DNA of 64,000 bases from Microbispora triticiradicis (GCA_003260025.2 QFZU02000187.1:1-64000); one strand, 5' to 3'; numbered from the stretch's first letter, positions 36,271 to 44,461 are shown. Notes: a model not told the origin generated them from the sequence alone. Numbers and translations are program-made.

Positions 36271-37860
36271 ATGGGGACCGTGGTGACGCGGGTCAGCGAC
36301 CTGCCGAAGGAATCTATGCGGGAACGGCTGGCGGATTTGCAGGTGCTCAAGGAGAGCATCCATTCAGGCCCGAGTGAGGAGGCGACCGCGCGCCAGCACG
36401 CCAAGGGCAAGCTCACCGTGCGGGAGCGCCTGGACGTGCTCCTCGACAGCGGGTCCTTCGTGGAGGTGGAGGCGTTCCGGCAGCACCGGGCCACCGGTTT
36501 CGGGCTGGAGCACCGCAGGCCGTACACCGACGGCGTGGTGGCGGGGTGGGGCAAGGTCTACGGCCGCGAGGTCATGGTCTTCGCCCACGATTTCCGGATG
36601 TTCGGCGGCGCGCTCGGTGAGGCGCACGCCGAGAAGATCCACAAGGTGATGGACCTGGCCGAGGCCGCCGGGGTGCCGCTGATCGGTTTGAACGACGGCG
36701 CCGGGGCCCGGATCCAGGAAGGTGTGACCGCGCTTGCCGGTTATGGCGGTATTTTCCGGCGCAATGTGCGGATGTCGGGGGTGATTCCGCAGATCAACGT
36801 CATGCTCGGCCCGTGCGCGGGGGGAGCGGCGTACTCGCCGGCTCTCTCCGATTTCGTGTTCATGGTGCAGAACACGGCCCAGATGTTCATCACGGGCCCG
36901 GACGTCGTGAAGGCGGTGACCGGTGAGGAGATCAGCGCCGACGACCTCGGTGGTGCGCGGGTGCACGGCACACTCTCCGGCGTGGCGGGGTTCGTCTGCC
37001 CGGACGAGGTGTCCTGTCTTGAGGAAGTCCGCTATCTGCTGTCCCTGCTGCCCGCCAACAACCAGGAACTGCCGCCGTCCATCACCTGCACCGACCCGGC
37101 GAACCGGCGCAACGACGCCCTGCTCGACCTGGTGCCGGCTGATCCGGCGATCTCCTACGACATGTCGGCGGTGATCGAGGAGATCGTCGACGACGGGGAG
37201 TTCTTCGAGTTCCACGCGGGCTGGGCGCAGAACCTCATCTGCGGGCTGGCCAGGTTCGACGGCCACGTCACCGGCATCATCGCCAACCAGCCCGCCCACC
37301 TGGCCGGGGTGCTGGACATCAAGGCCTCGGAGAAGGGCGCGCGCTTCATCCAGATGTGCGACGCCTTCAACATCCCGCTGGTCAGCCTGGTCGACGTGCC
37401 GGGCTTCCTGCCCGGGACCGACCAGGAGCACGGCGGCATCATCAGGCACGGCGCCAAGCTCCTCTACGCGTACTGCGCCGCGACCGTGCCGCGCATCTCG
37501 ATGGTGCTGCGCAAGGCGTACGGCGGCGCGTACATCGTGATGGACTCCAGGTCGATCGGCGCGGACCTGTCCTTCGCCTGGCCGACCAACGAGATCGCGG
37601 TCATGGGGGCTGAGGGCGCGGCCAACGTCATCTTCCGCCGGGAGATCGCCGCCGCGCCGGACCCGGTCGAGGCGCACGCCCAGCGGGTGGAGGAATACCG
37701 CAGGCAGCTCATGCACCCCTACTACGCCGCCGAGCGCGGGCTGGTCGACGACGTCATCGACCCGAGCGAGACCAGGGCCACCCTGACCAGGGCGCTCGGC
37801 CTGCTGCGGGCCAAGCAGGCGTCGGGGCCGCGGCGCAAGCACGGAAACCCCCCGATGTGA
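36271..37860 (+). CDS. Acyl-CoA carboxylase carboxyltransferase (beta) subunit, predicted acetyl-CoA type
   Basis: A 529-residue carboxyltransferase of the PccB/AccB family, which moves CO2 from carboxybiotin to an acyl-CoA. It has the full crotonase-like double domain: GGALGEAHAEKIHKVMDLA, NDGAGARIQEGV, and the C-terminal VDVPGFLPGTDQEHGGIIRHGAK. Residue 422, in GGAYIVM, is Ile. In Streptomyces coelicolor an Asp at this position marks propionyl-CoA enzymes and an Ile marks the acetyl-CoA-capable AccB type, so malonyl-CoA is the likely product. That fits the two malonyl-specific AT domains in this window. The ATG at 36271 has AGGAGG 7 bp upstream. The stop overlaps the epsilon-subunit start. 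The biotinylated alpha subunit is not in the window. Confidence 0.92.
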   Translation: MGTVVTRVSDLPKESMRERLADLQVLKESIHSGPSEEATARQHAKGKLTVRERLDVLLDSGSFVEVEAFRQHRATGFGLEHRRPYTDGVVAGWGKVYGREVMVFAHDFRMFGGALGEAHAEKIHKVMDLAEAAGVPLIGLNDGAGARIQEGVTALAGYGGIFRRNVRMSGVIPQINVMLGPCAGGAAYSPALSDFVFMVQNTAQMFITGPDVVKAVTGEEISADDLGGARVHGTLSGVAGFVCPDEVSCLEEVRYLLSLLPANNQELPPSITCTDPANRRNDALLDLVPADPAISYDMSAVIEEIVDDGEFFEFHAGWAQNLICGLARFDGHVTGIIANQPAHLAGVLDIKASEKGARFIQMCDAFNIPLVSLVDVPGFLPGTDQEHGGIIRHGAKLLYAYCAATVPRISMVLRKAYGGAYIVMDSRSIGADLSFAWPTNEIAVMGAEGAANVIFRREIAAAPDPVEAHAQRVEEYRRQLMHPYYAAERGLVDDVIDPSETRATLTRALGLLRAKQASGPRRKHGNPPM

Positions 37861-38084
37861 TGGGCGCCGAACTGCGGGTGGTCGCGGGAAATCCCACCGA
37901 GGAGGAGATCTGCGCGCTGGTGTGCGCCCTGTACGCGGTCGCGGCGGACCGTGCGGACGGCGCAGAACCCGGGCCGGTCGCCGGGCCGAAGAGGCACCGG
38001 CCCCGGCTGCGCCTGCCGGACTACGGGTCGCCCCGGTCCTGGGTGGCGTGCCACCGAACCGACGCGCTCACCGGTGTCCGGTGA
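37860..38084 (+). CDS. Acyl-CoA carboxylase epsilon subunit
   Basis: A 74-residue small subunit. It opens with ELRVVAGNPTEEEICALVCAL, the hallmark of actinobacterial AccE/PccE epsilon subunits, which stabilise and stimulate the alpha-beta complex. The Pro/Arg-rich middle and the ending SPRSWVACHR are also usual. The ATG at 37860 overlaps the beta-subunit stop (TGATG); a GTG at 37857 is possible. Translational coupling supports a 1:1 complex. Confidence 0.88.
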   Translation: MGAELRVVAGNPTEEEICALVCALYAVAADRADGAEPGPVAGPKRHRPRLRLPDYGSPRSWVACHRTDALTGVR

Positions 38085-38091
38085 CGCCGCA

Positions 38092-38123
38092 GCCGCCGCC
38101 CCGGGTGCTCCCGGGGCGGCGGC
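38092..38123. terminator. Bidirectional terminator between epsilon subunit and mftF
   Basis: A perfect 14-bp stem (GCCGCCGCCCCGGG / CCCGGGGCGGCGGC, loop TGCT) lies between two convergent genes. Confidence 0.88.
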
Positions 38124-38165
38124 TCACCACGTTCTCCAAGCGGCCGGTCTCCCGGCGAACGGCTT

Positions 38166-39626
38166 CTAGGCGGACGGCCTCGACGAGCGTGTCTTCCACC
38201 GGATGTCGGGCAGCAGGGCGCGCACCGAGCGCCCGCGGATCGCGCCGAGCCACAGGCCGGACCCGTACGCCGCGTCGTCCAGGCGCCGGGCCACGGCGTA
38301 GCGGACCGGGTCGAGGTGCGCGCCGGTGCGCCGCAGATCGGTGAGGGCGTCCATCACGGCCACGGCGGCCACGGCCCGGCGGAGCCTCCTGGACAGCAGG
38401 CAGCCGACGGCGGCGAGCGGCCACCAGTGGCGGAGCAGCAGCGCCGCCGCCTGCCAGACGGCCGCGACGGCACCGTCGGACGTCAGCGTCAGGGCGAGGC
38501 GCACCGGGTGCTCGCTCCGCCTGACCTTGGCCGACATCGTCGCGGCCGTGCCCGCGAAGATCAGCGCCGCGGCCGGCAGCGACCACCGCCGCTGCGCCAG
38601 CAGCGCCAGCACGAAGGCCGCGCTCCAGGGCGCCAGCACCGCGGGGGCCACGTCGCGGCCGTGCCGCCGGGCGAGCAGGTCGGCTCCGGTGCCGTAGAAG
38701 GCCTTGCGCCGCAGCCAGTCGTGGACCACCGTGCGGTGCTCGTGCCGCACCGTCGCGGCCGGCTCGTAGCGCACCCGCCAGCCCGACCGCGCCAGCCGCC
38801 ACACCAGGTCGACGTCCTCGCCGACGCGCATCTCGGCGCTGAAGCCGTGGCCGAGGGCGTCCGCCCGCGCCAGCAGGAACGCGCTCGGGACCCAGGAGAC
38901 CGGCGCCCTCGGGCGTACGATGCCCGGATCGAGGCCCAGGTCGAGGGAGGACCGCGCGTCCTCGTAGCGGAGGATCCAGCGGGCCCGGCCGGGCAGGCGG
39001 AGCCCCAGCACGCGCGGCGCGGCCACGGCCACCCGGGGATCGGCGAAGTGCCGGAGCAGGGTCGGCAGCGTGCCGGGTTCGAGGACCACGTCGGAGTCCG
39101 CGAAGGCGACGTAGGGCGTGGTGACCCGGCGCAGGCCCGCGTTGCGGGCGGCGGCGGGGCCGACGTTCTCCGCCAGCGCGACGAGCACCGCGCCGTGCGC
39201 CGCCGCGACCTCGGCGACGGCCTCCGGGGCGGCCGACGCGTCGTCCACCACGATCACGCGGTGCCGGTCGCCGATGCCCGACAGCAGCCGGTCGAGCGCG
39301 GCGGGCCGGTCGCGCACCGGCACGACCACCGTCACCTGCGAGGGGTCGAGACCGGGCAGGTCCCCGACGACCGGGTCGGCGAGGCCCGCCTCCAGCAGCC
39401 GGTCGGCGAGCAGCGCAGAGACGCGGTCGCGGACCCGCAGCCTGCGGCCGTCGAACAGGTCCGCGGCGGCCGGGGTGAGGTACATGACCCGCGTCGGCGC
39501 GCCACCCACCAGGGTGCGCCCGCCGTCGCGGACCCGGACACGCCGGTTCAGCCGGACGGTGAAACCGTCCGGAAGCCGGCCGGGCGCCCGGGGGTCCGAG
39601 TCGCGGGTGATCTGATCGTGGGTCAT
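38166..39626 (-). CDS. mftF: Mycofactocin system glycosyltransferase MftF
   Basis: A 486-residue protein. It begins with an MftF-type N-terminal domain (FTVRLNRRVRVRDGGRTLVGG) that precedes a GT2 glycosyltransferase domain from about residue 95: VVVPVRDRPAALDRLL, VVDDAS, FADSDVVLEPG and the late acidic GEDVDLVWR. One or two membrane segments lie in the C-terminal third. MftF adds beta-1,4-glucose chains to premycofactocin. Its ATG overlaps the SDR stop codon (ATGA) and it is the last gene of the mft operon. Confidence 0.93.
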   Translation of the reverse strand: MTHDQITRDSDPRAPGRLPDGFTVRLNRRVRVRDGGRTLVGGAPTRVMYLTPAAADLFDGRRLRVRDRVSALLADRLLEAGLADPVVGDLPGLDPSQVTVVVPVRDRPAALDRLLSGIGDRHRVIVVDDASAAPEAVAEVAAAHGAVLVALAENVGPAAARNAGLRRVTTPYVAFADSDVVLEPGTLPTLLRHFADPRVAVAAPRVLGLRLPGRARWILRYEDARSSLDLGLDPGIVRPRAPVSWVPSAFLLARADALGHGFSAEMRVGEDVDLVWRLARSGWRVRYEPAATVRHEHRTVVHDWLRRKAFYGTGADLLARRHGRDVAPAVLAPWSAAFVLALLAQRRWSLPAAALIFAGTAATMSAKVRRSEHPVRLALTLTSDGAVAAVWQAAALLLRHWWPLAAVGCLLSRRLRRAVAAVAVMDALTDLRRTGAHLDPVRYAVARRLDDAAYGSGLWLGAIRGRSVRALLPDIRWKTRSSRPSA

Positions 39627-40447
39627 GGCGTGAAGCCTCCGTCCGCCGATATCACCGATCCGTTGACGACGCCTCCCTCGCGAGAGCAGCAGAACGCGAT
39701 GGTCTCGGCGATCTCGGCGGGCTCGATCAGGCGGCGCAGCAGCTGGGACGAGGCGAAGTCCTCGACGCCGTCCAGGCCGTACACATCGGCGGTGGCGGCG
39801 AGCATCGGCGTGCGGGTCGAACCGGGGGAGACGGCCGCCGCGGTCACCCCCGTGCCCACCAGGTCGGCGGCGAGGCCGCGCACCAGCCCGACCACCGCGT
39901 GCTTGGCCATCGTGTACGCCGACAGGCGGAACAGCCCGTGCGAGCCGGCCGCGGAGGCCACCGCGACGAACCGGCACGCCCCCGGCTCGGGCCCCGCCAG
40001 CATGTGCGGGACGCACGCCGCGGCGGTGTTCCACACCCCGAGCACGTCGGTCTCCCACAGGGCGCGCACGTGCGCGTCCGGGGTCTCCCACAGCGGCAGG
40101 CCGCCGGCCATGACCGCCGCGGCGGCCACGGCCGCGTCCAGCCGGCCGAAGCGGTCCGCCGCCACGGCGGCGGCGCGGGCGAGCGCGTCGCGGTCGCGCA
40201 CGTCCGCGATGTACGGCACCACCACGCCGGGGTGGTCGTCGGCCAGCGACTTCAGGTCGGCGTCGGCCGCGAGCGGATAGGTCACCCCGGCGGGCCGCGC
40301 CGGGCCGTCCGCCGCGCACGAGTCGACCGCGACCACCCGGTAGCCCCTGGCGCACAGCGCCCGCACGACGGCGGCGCCGATCCCGCGGGCCGCCCCGGTC
40401 ACCAGGGCGACCCGGAAGCCGCCGGCCTCGCCGCTCACCTGGCTCAT
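39623..40447 (-). CDS. Mycofactocin-coupled SDR family oxidoreductase (operon member)
   Basis: A 274-residue short-chain dehydrogenase with cofactor loop TGAARGIGAAVVRALCARGY, an extended segment after VDSCAADGPARP, active site SAAGSHGLFRLSAYTMAKH, and the C-terminal GVVNGSVISADGGFTP. SDRs encoded inside mft operons form a subfamily believed to carry non-exchangeable NAD and to reduce mycofactocin. The start overlaps the mftE stop and the stop overlaps the mftF start, so it is fully embedded in the operon. It differs clearly from the SDR at 11240-12091, being shorter and lacking the DLEHPTREE region. Confidence 0.9.
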   Translation of the reverse strand: MSQVSGEAGGFRVALVTGAARGIGAAVVRALCARGYRVVAVDSCAADGPARPAGVTYPLAADADLKSLADDHPGVVVPYIADVRDRDALARAAAVAADRFGRLDAAVAAAAVMAGGLPLWETPDAHVRALWETDVLGVWNTAAACVPHMLAGPEPGACRFVAVASAAGSHGLFRLSAYTMAKHAVVGLVRGLAADLVGTGVTAAAVSPGSTRTPMLAATADVYGLDGVEDFASSQLLRRLIEPAEIAETIAFCCSREGGVVNGSVISADGGFTP

Positions 40448-41244
40448 GCCGGAGAGGCCGTCGCGGCCGCGGCCGCGGGTCCGGGTGTGGGTGCGGGGGC
40501 GGGGGCGGGGGCGGGCAGGAGGCGGCCGGTGTGGTCGGCCCGTCCGTGCCGGACGCGGGCCGCCACGTCGTCGGCCATCCGGTCGAGCAGGCGGCGTCCC
40601 TCCCCGGCGGTGGCCGTGGTCGGATCGCCGAGCACGCCGGAGGGTGACACGGCGGCGACGCCCCTGGCCGCGAGCTCGGGCATGATCTCCGCGAGCGGGG
40701 CGAGGTTGCCCGGCTCCGCCCGGGCCATGTCCACCAGACGCGGGGCCAGATGCAGCATGAGCGACGTCTCGGCGTGGCCGGCGTGGGCGTCGGCCGGCCC
40801 GGCCGCGCAGGGCGCCCAGCACACGTCGTGGCCTTCCTCGCGCAGCAGCGGCGTCGCGGCGGCGAGGGCGTCCAGGTTCCCGCCGTGACCGTTCACGATC
40901 ACGACGCGCCCGGCCCAGCGGGACAGGGAGCGGACGAGTTCGACGAGCAGGAACCGGAGGGCGGCGGTCCCGATGGACATGGTGCCCGGGAAGTCCTGGT
41001 GCTCGCCGCTCGCGCCGTACGCGACGGGCGGCGCCACGAGGACGGGGTCGGCCGGAGCCACCGCGAGAAGGCGGGCGGCGGCGGCCCTCGCCACCGCCGC
41101 CGCGACCGCCGTGTCCGTGTGCAGGGGCAGGTGCGGGCCGTGCTGCTCGGTGGAGCCGAGCGGCACCAGCACGGTCGGCGAGGACGGCAGCGCGGGCCAC
41201 GACAGGTCCGCCAGGCCGCCTTCGCCTTCGCCCCTCTCACGCAT
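40444..41244 (-). CDS. mftE: Mycofactocin precursor peptide peptidase MftE (creatininase family)
   Basis: A 266-residue metallopeptidase. Creatininase-family metal motifs are visible: GSTEQHGPHLPLHTDT, then VNGHGGN and AGHAETS. MftE cuts the C-terminal Val-Tyr dipeptide product (AHDP) from the MftC-processed MftA. The C-terminal tail is an unusual low-complexity Ala/Pro stretch of about 25 residues (PAPAPAPAPTPGP), not needed for the fold. The start overlaps the mftD coding end by 8 bp. Confidence 0.93.
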   Translation of the reverse strand: MRERGEGEGGLADLSWPALPSSPTVLVPLGSTEQHGPHLPLHTDTAVAAAVARAAAARLLAVAPADPVLVAPPVAYGASGEHQDFPGTMSIGTAALRFLLVELVRSLSRWAGRVVIVNGHGGNLDALAAATPLLREEGHDVCWAPCAAGPADAHAGHAETSLMLHLAPRLVDMARAEPGNLAPLAEIMPELAARGVAAVSPSGVLGDPTTATAGEGRRLLDRMADDVAARVRHGRADHTGRLLPAPAPAPAPTPGPAAAAATASPA

Positions 41245-42460
41245 CGCCCGGAGACCCGATCTCCCTGGTGGAGCCGATCTCCCCGGTGAACCCGATCTCC
41301 CTGGTGAAGCCGGGCGGGACCAGCACGTCGCCGGGCTCCAGATCGTGGATCGACGCGCGGCCCAGGCCGAGCAGCGCCGAGTCGATGCCGCCGCGCAGGA
41401 TGTCGAGCACGTTCTCCACGCCCGCCTGGCCGTTCGCCGCCAGGCCCCACAGCGAGGCGCGTCCGATCATCACGGCCCGCGCGCCGAGCGCGAGCGCCTT
41501 GACCACGTCGCCCCCGCGCCGTACGCCGCCGTCGAGCAGCACCTCGGCCTGGCCGTCGACCACCCGCGCGATGCCCGGGAGCAGCCGGATGGTCGCGGGC
41601 GTGCCGTCCAGGTTGTTGCCGCCGTGGTTCGACACCGAGATCGCGGTGACCCCGGCGTCCACCGCGCGGCGGGCGTCGTCGAGCCGGGAGATGCCCTTGA
41701 GCATGAACGGGCCGTCCCACTGCTCGCGCATCCACCGGACGTCATCCCAGCCGGGTGGCGGGGTCCGCATCCACTCGCCGTACGCGCCGAAGAACGTCGG
41801 AGCGGGACGGCCGGGCTCCGCCACGTTGGGAACGGTGAGGTCGGGCAGCCGGCCGGTCCTGGCGAAGCCGAGCAGCCACCGCGGCCGGGTCAGGCCCTGC
41901 GGCGCGAAGCGGGCGAGCGCCTTCAGGTCCAGGCGTTCGGGGATCCACGGGCTGCCCCAGTCCCTGCCGTGGGAGAACGTCCAGTCCAGGGTCACGATCA
42001 GCCCCTTGACCCCGGCGGCGCGGGCCCGCTCCATGTGCGCGGCCATGGACTCGCGGGTGCCCATCCAGTACATCTGGAAGAAGGTCTGCGGGTTGGCGGC
42101 CACGACCTCCTCGACGGGCTTGCTCGCGAAGTTGCTCAGCCCCATGATCGTGCCGCGCGCCGCGGCGGCGCGTGCCACCGCAACCTCCCCGTCGGGATGC
42201 ACGGCCTGCACCCCGGTGGGGGAGATGAGCACCGGCAGGGAGATCTGCTGCCCCATCACGGTGGTGGACAGGTCGCGCTTGGCCGGCAGGTCCGCCACGT
42301 GCGGCGCGAAGCCGAGTTCGGCGAACGCCGCCGTGTTGTCGCGGTACGTCCGGCCTCTCTCCGAACCGGCGAGCAGCGCGGAGTACACCGACTTCGGCAG
42401 GTGGCGTCGCGCTCTGCGCTGCGCCTCCGCAACCGTCTCGAACCAGGCGTTCGCGGCCAC
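41237..42460 (-). CDS. mftD: Mycofactocin biosynthesis FMN-dependent enzyme MftD
   Basis: A 407-residue member of the alpha-hydroxy-acid oxidase/lactate dehydrogenase family. It has the N-terminal AKRDLSTTVMGQQISLPVLI segment, FMN-binding LISPTGVQAVHPDGEVAVARAA, catalytic SNHGGNNLDG and the phosphate-binding end LLDGGVRRGGDVVKALALGA. MftD oxidatively deaminates AHDP to premycofactocin. The last 20 residues are three near-copies of a six-residue unit (TREIGF, TGEIGS, TREIGS), encoded by an 18-bp tandem repeat. The GTG start has GAAGGA upstream. Confidence 0.94.
   Translation of the reverse strand: MAANAWFETVAEAQRRARRHLPKSVYSALLAGSERGRTYRDNTAAFAELGFAPHVADLPAKRDLSTTVMGQQISLPVLISPTGVQAVHPDGEVAVARAAAARGTIMGLSNFASKPVEEVVAANPQTFFQMYWMGTRESMAAHMERARAAGVKGLIVTLDWTFSHGRDWGSPWIPERLDLKALARFAPQGLTRPRWLLGFARTGRLPDLTVPNVAEPGRPAPTFFGAYGEWMRTPPPGWDDVRWMREQWDGPFMLKGISRLDDARRAVDAGVTAISVSNHGGNNLDGTPATIRLLPGIARVVDGQAEVLLDGGVRRGGDVVKALALGARAVMIGRASLWGLAANGQAGVENVLDILRGGIDSALLGLGRASIHDLEPGDVLVPPGFTREIGFTGEIGSTREIGSPGDA
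41255..41308. repeat. 18-bp tandem repeat, three copies, inside mftD 3' end
   Basis: Units at 41255, 41273 and 41291 differ by one to three bases from CCCGATCTCCCTGGTGAA. They encode the six-residue repeats at the MftD C-terminus and stay in frame, so copy number could vary without breaking the gene. Confidence 0.9.
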
Positions 42461-42477
42461 GAGCTATCGTCCTTCTG

Positions 42478-44058
42478 CTACACGTCGGATGAGGGGCTGA
42501 ACCCGGCGAGCGGGCTCTCCGCGCACGCGTGCACGGGTGGGTGTACGGGTGGGGCGGCGGCGGAGGGGCGGCGTCCGATGCGCACCGGAACCGGCCCGGC
42601 TCCGGCCCGGCGGGCGCCGGGGCGGCGGGAGTGGTCCTGGCTGGGCCGGGGCACCGTACGGCCCGCCGCGGCGAGCGCGTCGGCGGCGTGCCCCTGCACG
42701 CATTCGGGGTCGGGCCCGTCGAGCGGCAGGCCGGTGAAGAACTTGGCGGCCATGCACCCGCCCCGGCAGGAGTCGAAGAACCCGCATCCGGTGCACGCGC
42801 CCGAGGTCTGCGGCGACCGCAGGTCCTCGAACAGCTCCGACTCCCGCCACACGGCGGCGAACCCGCCGTCGGAGAGCACGTTGCCGGCGCGGAAGCGGTC
42901 GTGGATCGCGAACGGGCAGGCGTACACGTCGCCCAGAGGGTCGATCAGGCAGACCACCCGGCCCGCGCCGCACAGGTTCAGCCCCGGCAGCGACTCGCCG
43001 TACCCCGCGAGGTGGAAGAACGAGTCGCCGGTGAGCACGTCCTCGCCCGCGCGCAGCAGCCACTCGTACAGCTCACGCTGCTGGGCCGCCGTCGGGTGCA
43101 GTTCGTCCCACACGTCGGCGCCCCGTCCGGACGGGCGCAGGCGGGTGAGCCGGAGCGTCGCCCCGCGCTCGTCGGCGATGGCCTTGAACTCGTCGAGCTG
43201 GCCCGCGTTCTCCCGGGTCACGACCACCGACAGCTTCGCGTCGGCGAACCCGGCCGCGGCGAGGTTGTCGAGCGCCCGCAGCGCCGTCTCGTACGACCCC
43301 GGGCCGCGGACCCGGTCGTTGACCTCGGGGGTGGCGCCGTCGAGCGACACCTGCACGTCCACGTAGTCCGTGGCGGCCAGGAACCGCGCCCGCTCGGGGG
43401 TGAGTCGCGTCCCGTTCGTGGAGAACTTCACCCCGACCTGGTGGTTCACGGCGTACTGCACCAGATGCCAGAAGTCGGGCCGCACGGTCGGCTCCCCGCC
43501 GCCGATGTTGACGTAGAAGACCTGCATGGCCTGCAGCTCGTCGATCACCGCCTCGCACTGGGCGGTGGCGAGCTCACGCGGGTCACGCCGCCCCGACGAC
43601 GACAGGCAGTGCACGCACGACAGGTTGCAGGCGTAGGTGAGTTCCCAGGTCAGGCAGATGGGAGCGGCCAGGCCGTACTCGAACCGCTTGGCCAGCGACC
43701 CGCTCGCCGTCCCCGACCGGGCCGGGCTGTCCTTTACTGCCGAGTTCTGCGCCGTCGAATTCCGCGCTGCCGTGCTCCGGCTCTCCACCCGCCCGCGCGG
43801 CCTGATCATGTCCGCGCCGGCGAGGCCCCGCAGGGCCTCCGCGTACGCGGGCCACCGGCTGGCGGGAACGCCGGCACGGGTCAGCGCGGCACGGGCGTCG
43901 GGCTCGCCGGAGAGGTCGCGGAGCACCGAGACGAGCTCGGGGCGCTTGAGGAAGGTCAGCCGCCGGTTGCCGAAGTGGTAGGCCAGGGCCCCGAACGGCT
44001 CCGGCCGCAGGGCCACCCGGGGAGACAGCTCCCAGGCCTCGTCCAGGGGATCGTTCAT
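42478..44058 (-). CDS. mftC: Fused mycofactocin chaperone MftB and radical SAM maturase MftC
   Basis: A single 526-residue frame joins two proteins that are normally separate. Residues 1-88 (LSPRVALRPEPFGALAYHFG, then LKRPELVSVL) are MftB, the RRE-type chaperone that binds the MftA peptide. A Ser/Ala/Asn-rich linker spans about 89-122. MftC follows: radical SAM motif CNLSCVHC (Cys144, Cys148, Cys151), NIGGGEPTVRPDFW, and a SPASM domain with CGAGRVVCLIDPLGDVYACP and CTGCGFFDSCRGGC. MftC decarboxylates the C-terminal Tyr of MftA and forms the Val-Tyr crosslink. The ATG at 44058 overlaps the mftA stop (TGATG). A Pro/Arg/Ala-rich tail of about 60 residues follows the last SPASM cysteine. Confidence 0.93.
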   Translation of the reverse strand: MNDPLDEAWELSPRVALRPEPFGALAYHFGNRRLTFLKRPELVSVLRDLSGEPDARAALTRAGVPASRWPAYAEALRGLAGADMIRPRGRVESRSTAARNSTAQNSAVKDSPARSGTASGSLAKRFEYGLAAPICLTWELTYACNLSCVHCLSSSGRRDPRELATAQCEAVIDELQAMQVFYVNIGGGEPTVRPDFWHLVQYAVNHQVGVKFSTNGTRLTPERARFLAATDYVDVQVSLDGATPEVNDRVRGPGSYETALRALDNLAAAGFADAKLSVVVTRENAGQLDEFKAIADERGATLRLTRLRPSGRGADVWDELHPTAAQQRELYEWLLRAGEDVLTGDSFFHLAGYGESLPGLNLCGAGRVVCLIDPLGDVYACPFAIHDRFRAGNVLSDGGFAAVWRESELFEDLRSPQTSGACTGCGFFDSCRGGCMAAKFFTGLPLDGPDPECVQGHAADALAAAGRTVPRPSQDHSRRPGARRAGAGPVPVRIGRRPSAAAPPVHPPVHACAESPLAGFSPSSDV

Positions 44059-44156
44059 CAGTAGACGCCGCACATGCCGTCGATCGACACCTCTTCGATC
44101 AGCGTCTCCGCCGTGAGCTCCTCCGTCGCCTCGGCCGGAACGGTCGTCTCCTCCAT
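44058..44156 (-). CDS. mftA: Mycofactocin precursor peptide MftA
   Basis: A 32-residue precursor starting MEETTVPAEATEE and ending in the invariant core EEVSIDGMCGVY. The terminal Val-Tyr pair is the part converted to the redox cofactor; the preceding IDGMCG is the conserved recognition region. GAGGAAGGAG lies upstream of the ATG. The stop overlaps the start of the fused mftB-mftC gene, which fits 1:1 handling by the chaperone. It is first in the operon and too short for ordinary gene callers. Confidence 0.95.
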   Translation of the reverse strand: MEETTVPAEATEELTAETLIEEVSIDGMCGVY

Positions 44157-44322
44157 GGCTGCTCCTTCCTCGGGGCGCGGAACCTGGTTTTTTGGAATAA
44201 GCGGGTTTTCGGGGATAAGCCGGGTCTTCGGGATATTCGTGCGGCGAGAGCCGGACCGGGGCGTCCTCGCGGAATCGCCGGCGCTCTCGAGATGTGAGGG
44301 AAGGGACTACCGCCGCGACGGT

Positions 44323-44374
44323 CTCGATTCGAGCGGCCACGATTCGAGCCCGCTCGACCTGAGCGAACTCGAAT
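44323..44374. promoter_or_regulatory. Cluster of TCGAG palindromes upstream of the mft operon
   Basis: CTCGATTCGAG (44323-44333) is a perfect palindrome. ATTCGAG (44342-44348) and CTCGAAT (44368-44374) form a second perfect inverted repeat. An ATCAC/GTGAT pair lies at 44405-44424. The cluster sits 165-270 bp upstream of mftA on the minus strand, a likely operator region. The regulator is unknown. Confidence 0.45.
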
Positions 44375-44435
44375 GAGGCGACTCGCCTTTCTGCTGAAAC
44401 ACCAATCACACTAAAAGGAGTGATAGGCGTGGAAA

Positions 44436-44461
44436 ACCCCTAGACACCCTTGTCCGGGCGG
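44436..44461. promoter_or_regulatory. 26-bp shared element, copy 2
   Basis: It begins ACCCCTAGACACCCTTGTCC and continues GGGCGG, differing from copy 1 (30578-30603) at only two positions. It overlaps the last codons and stop of the TetR gene on the minus strand and lies upstream of mftA. Similarity extends past the TetR stop codon, which argues for a DNA or RNA element rather than shared protein sequence. Confidence 0.5.
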
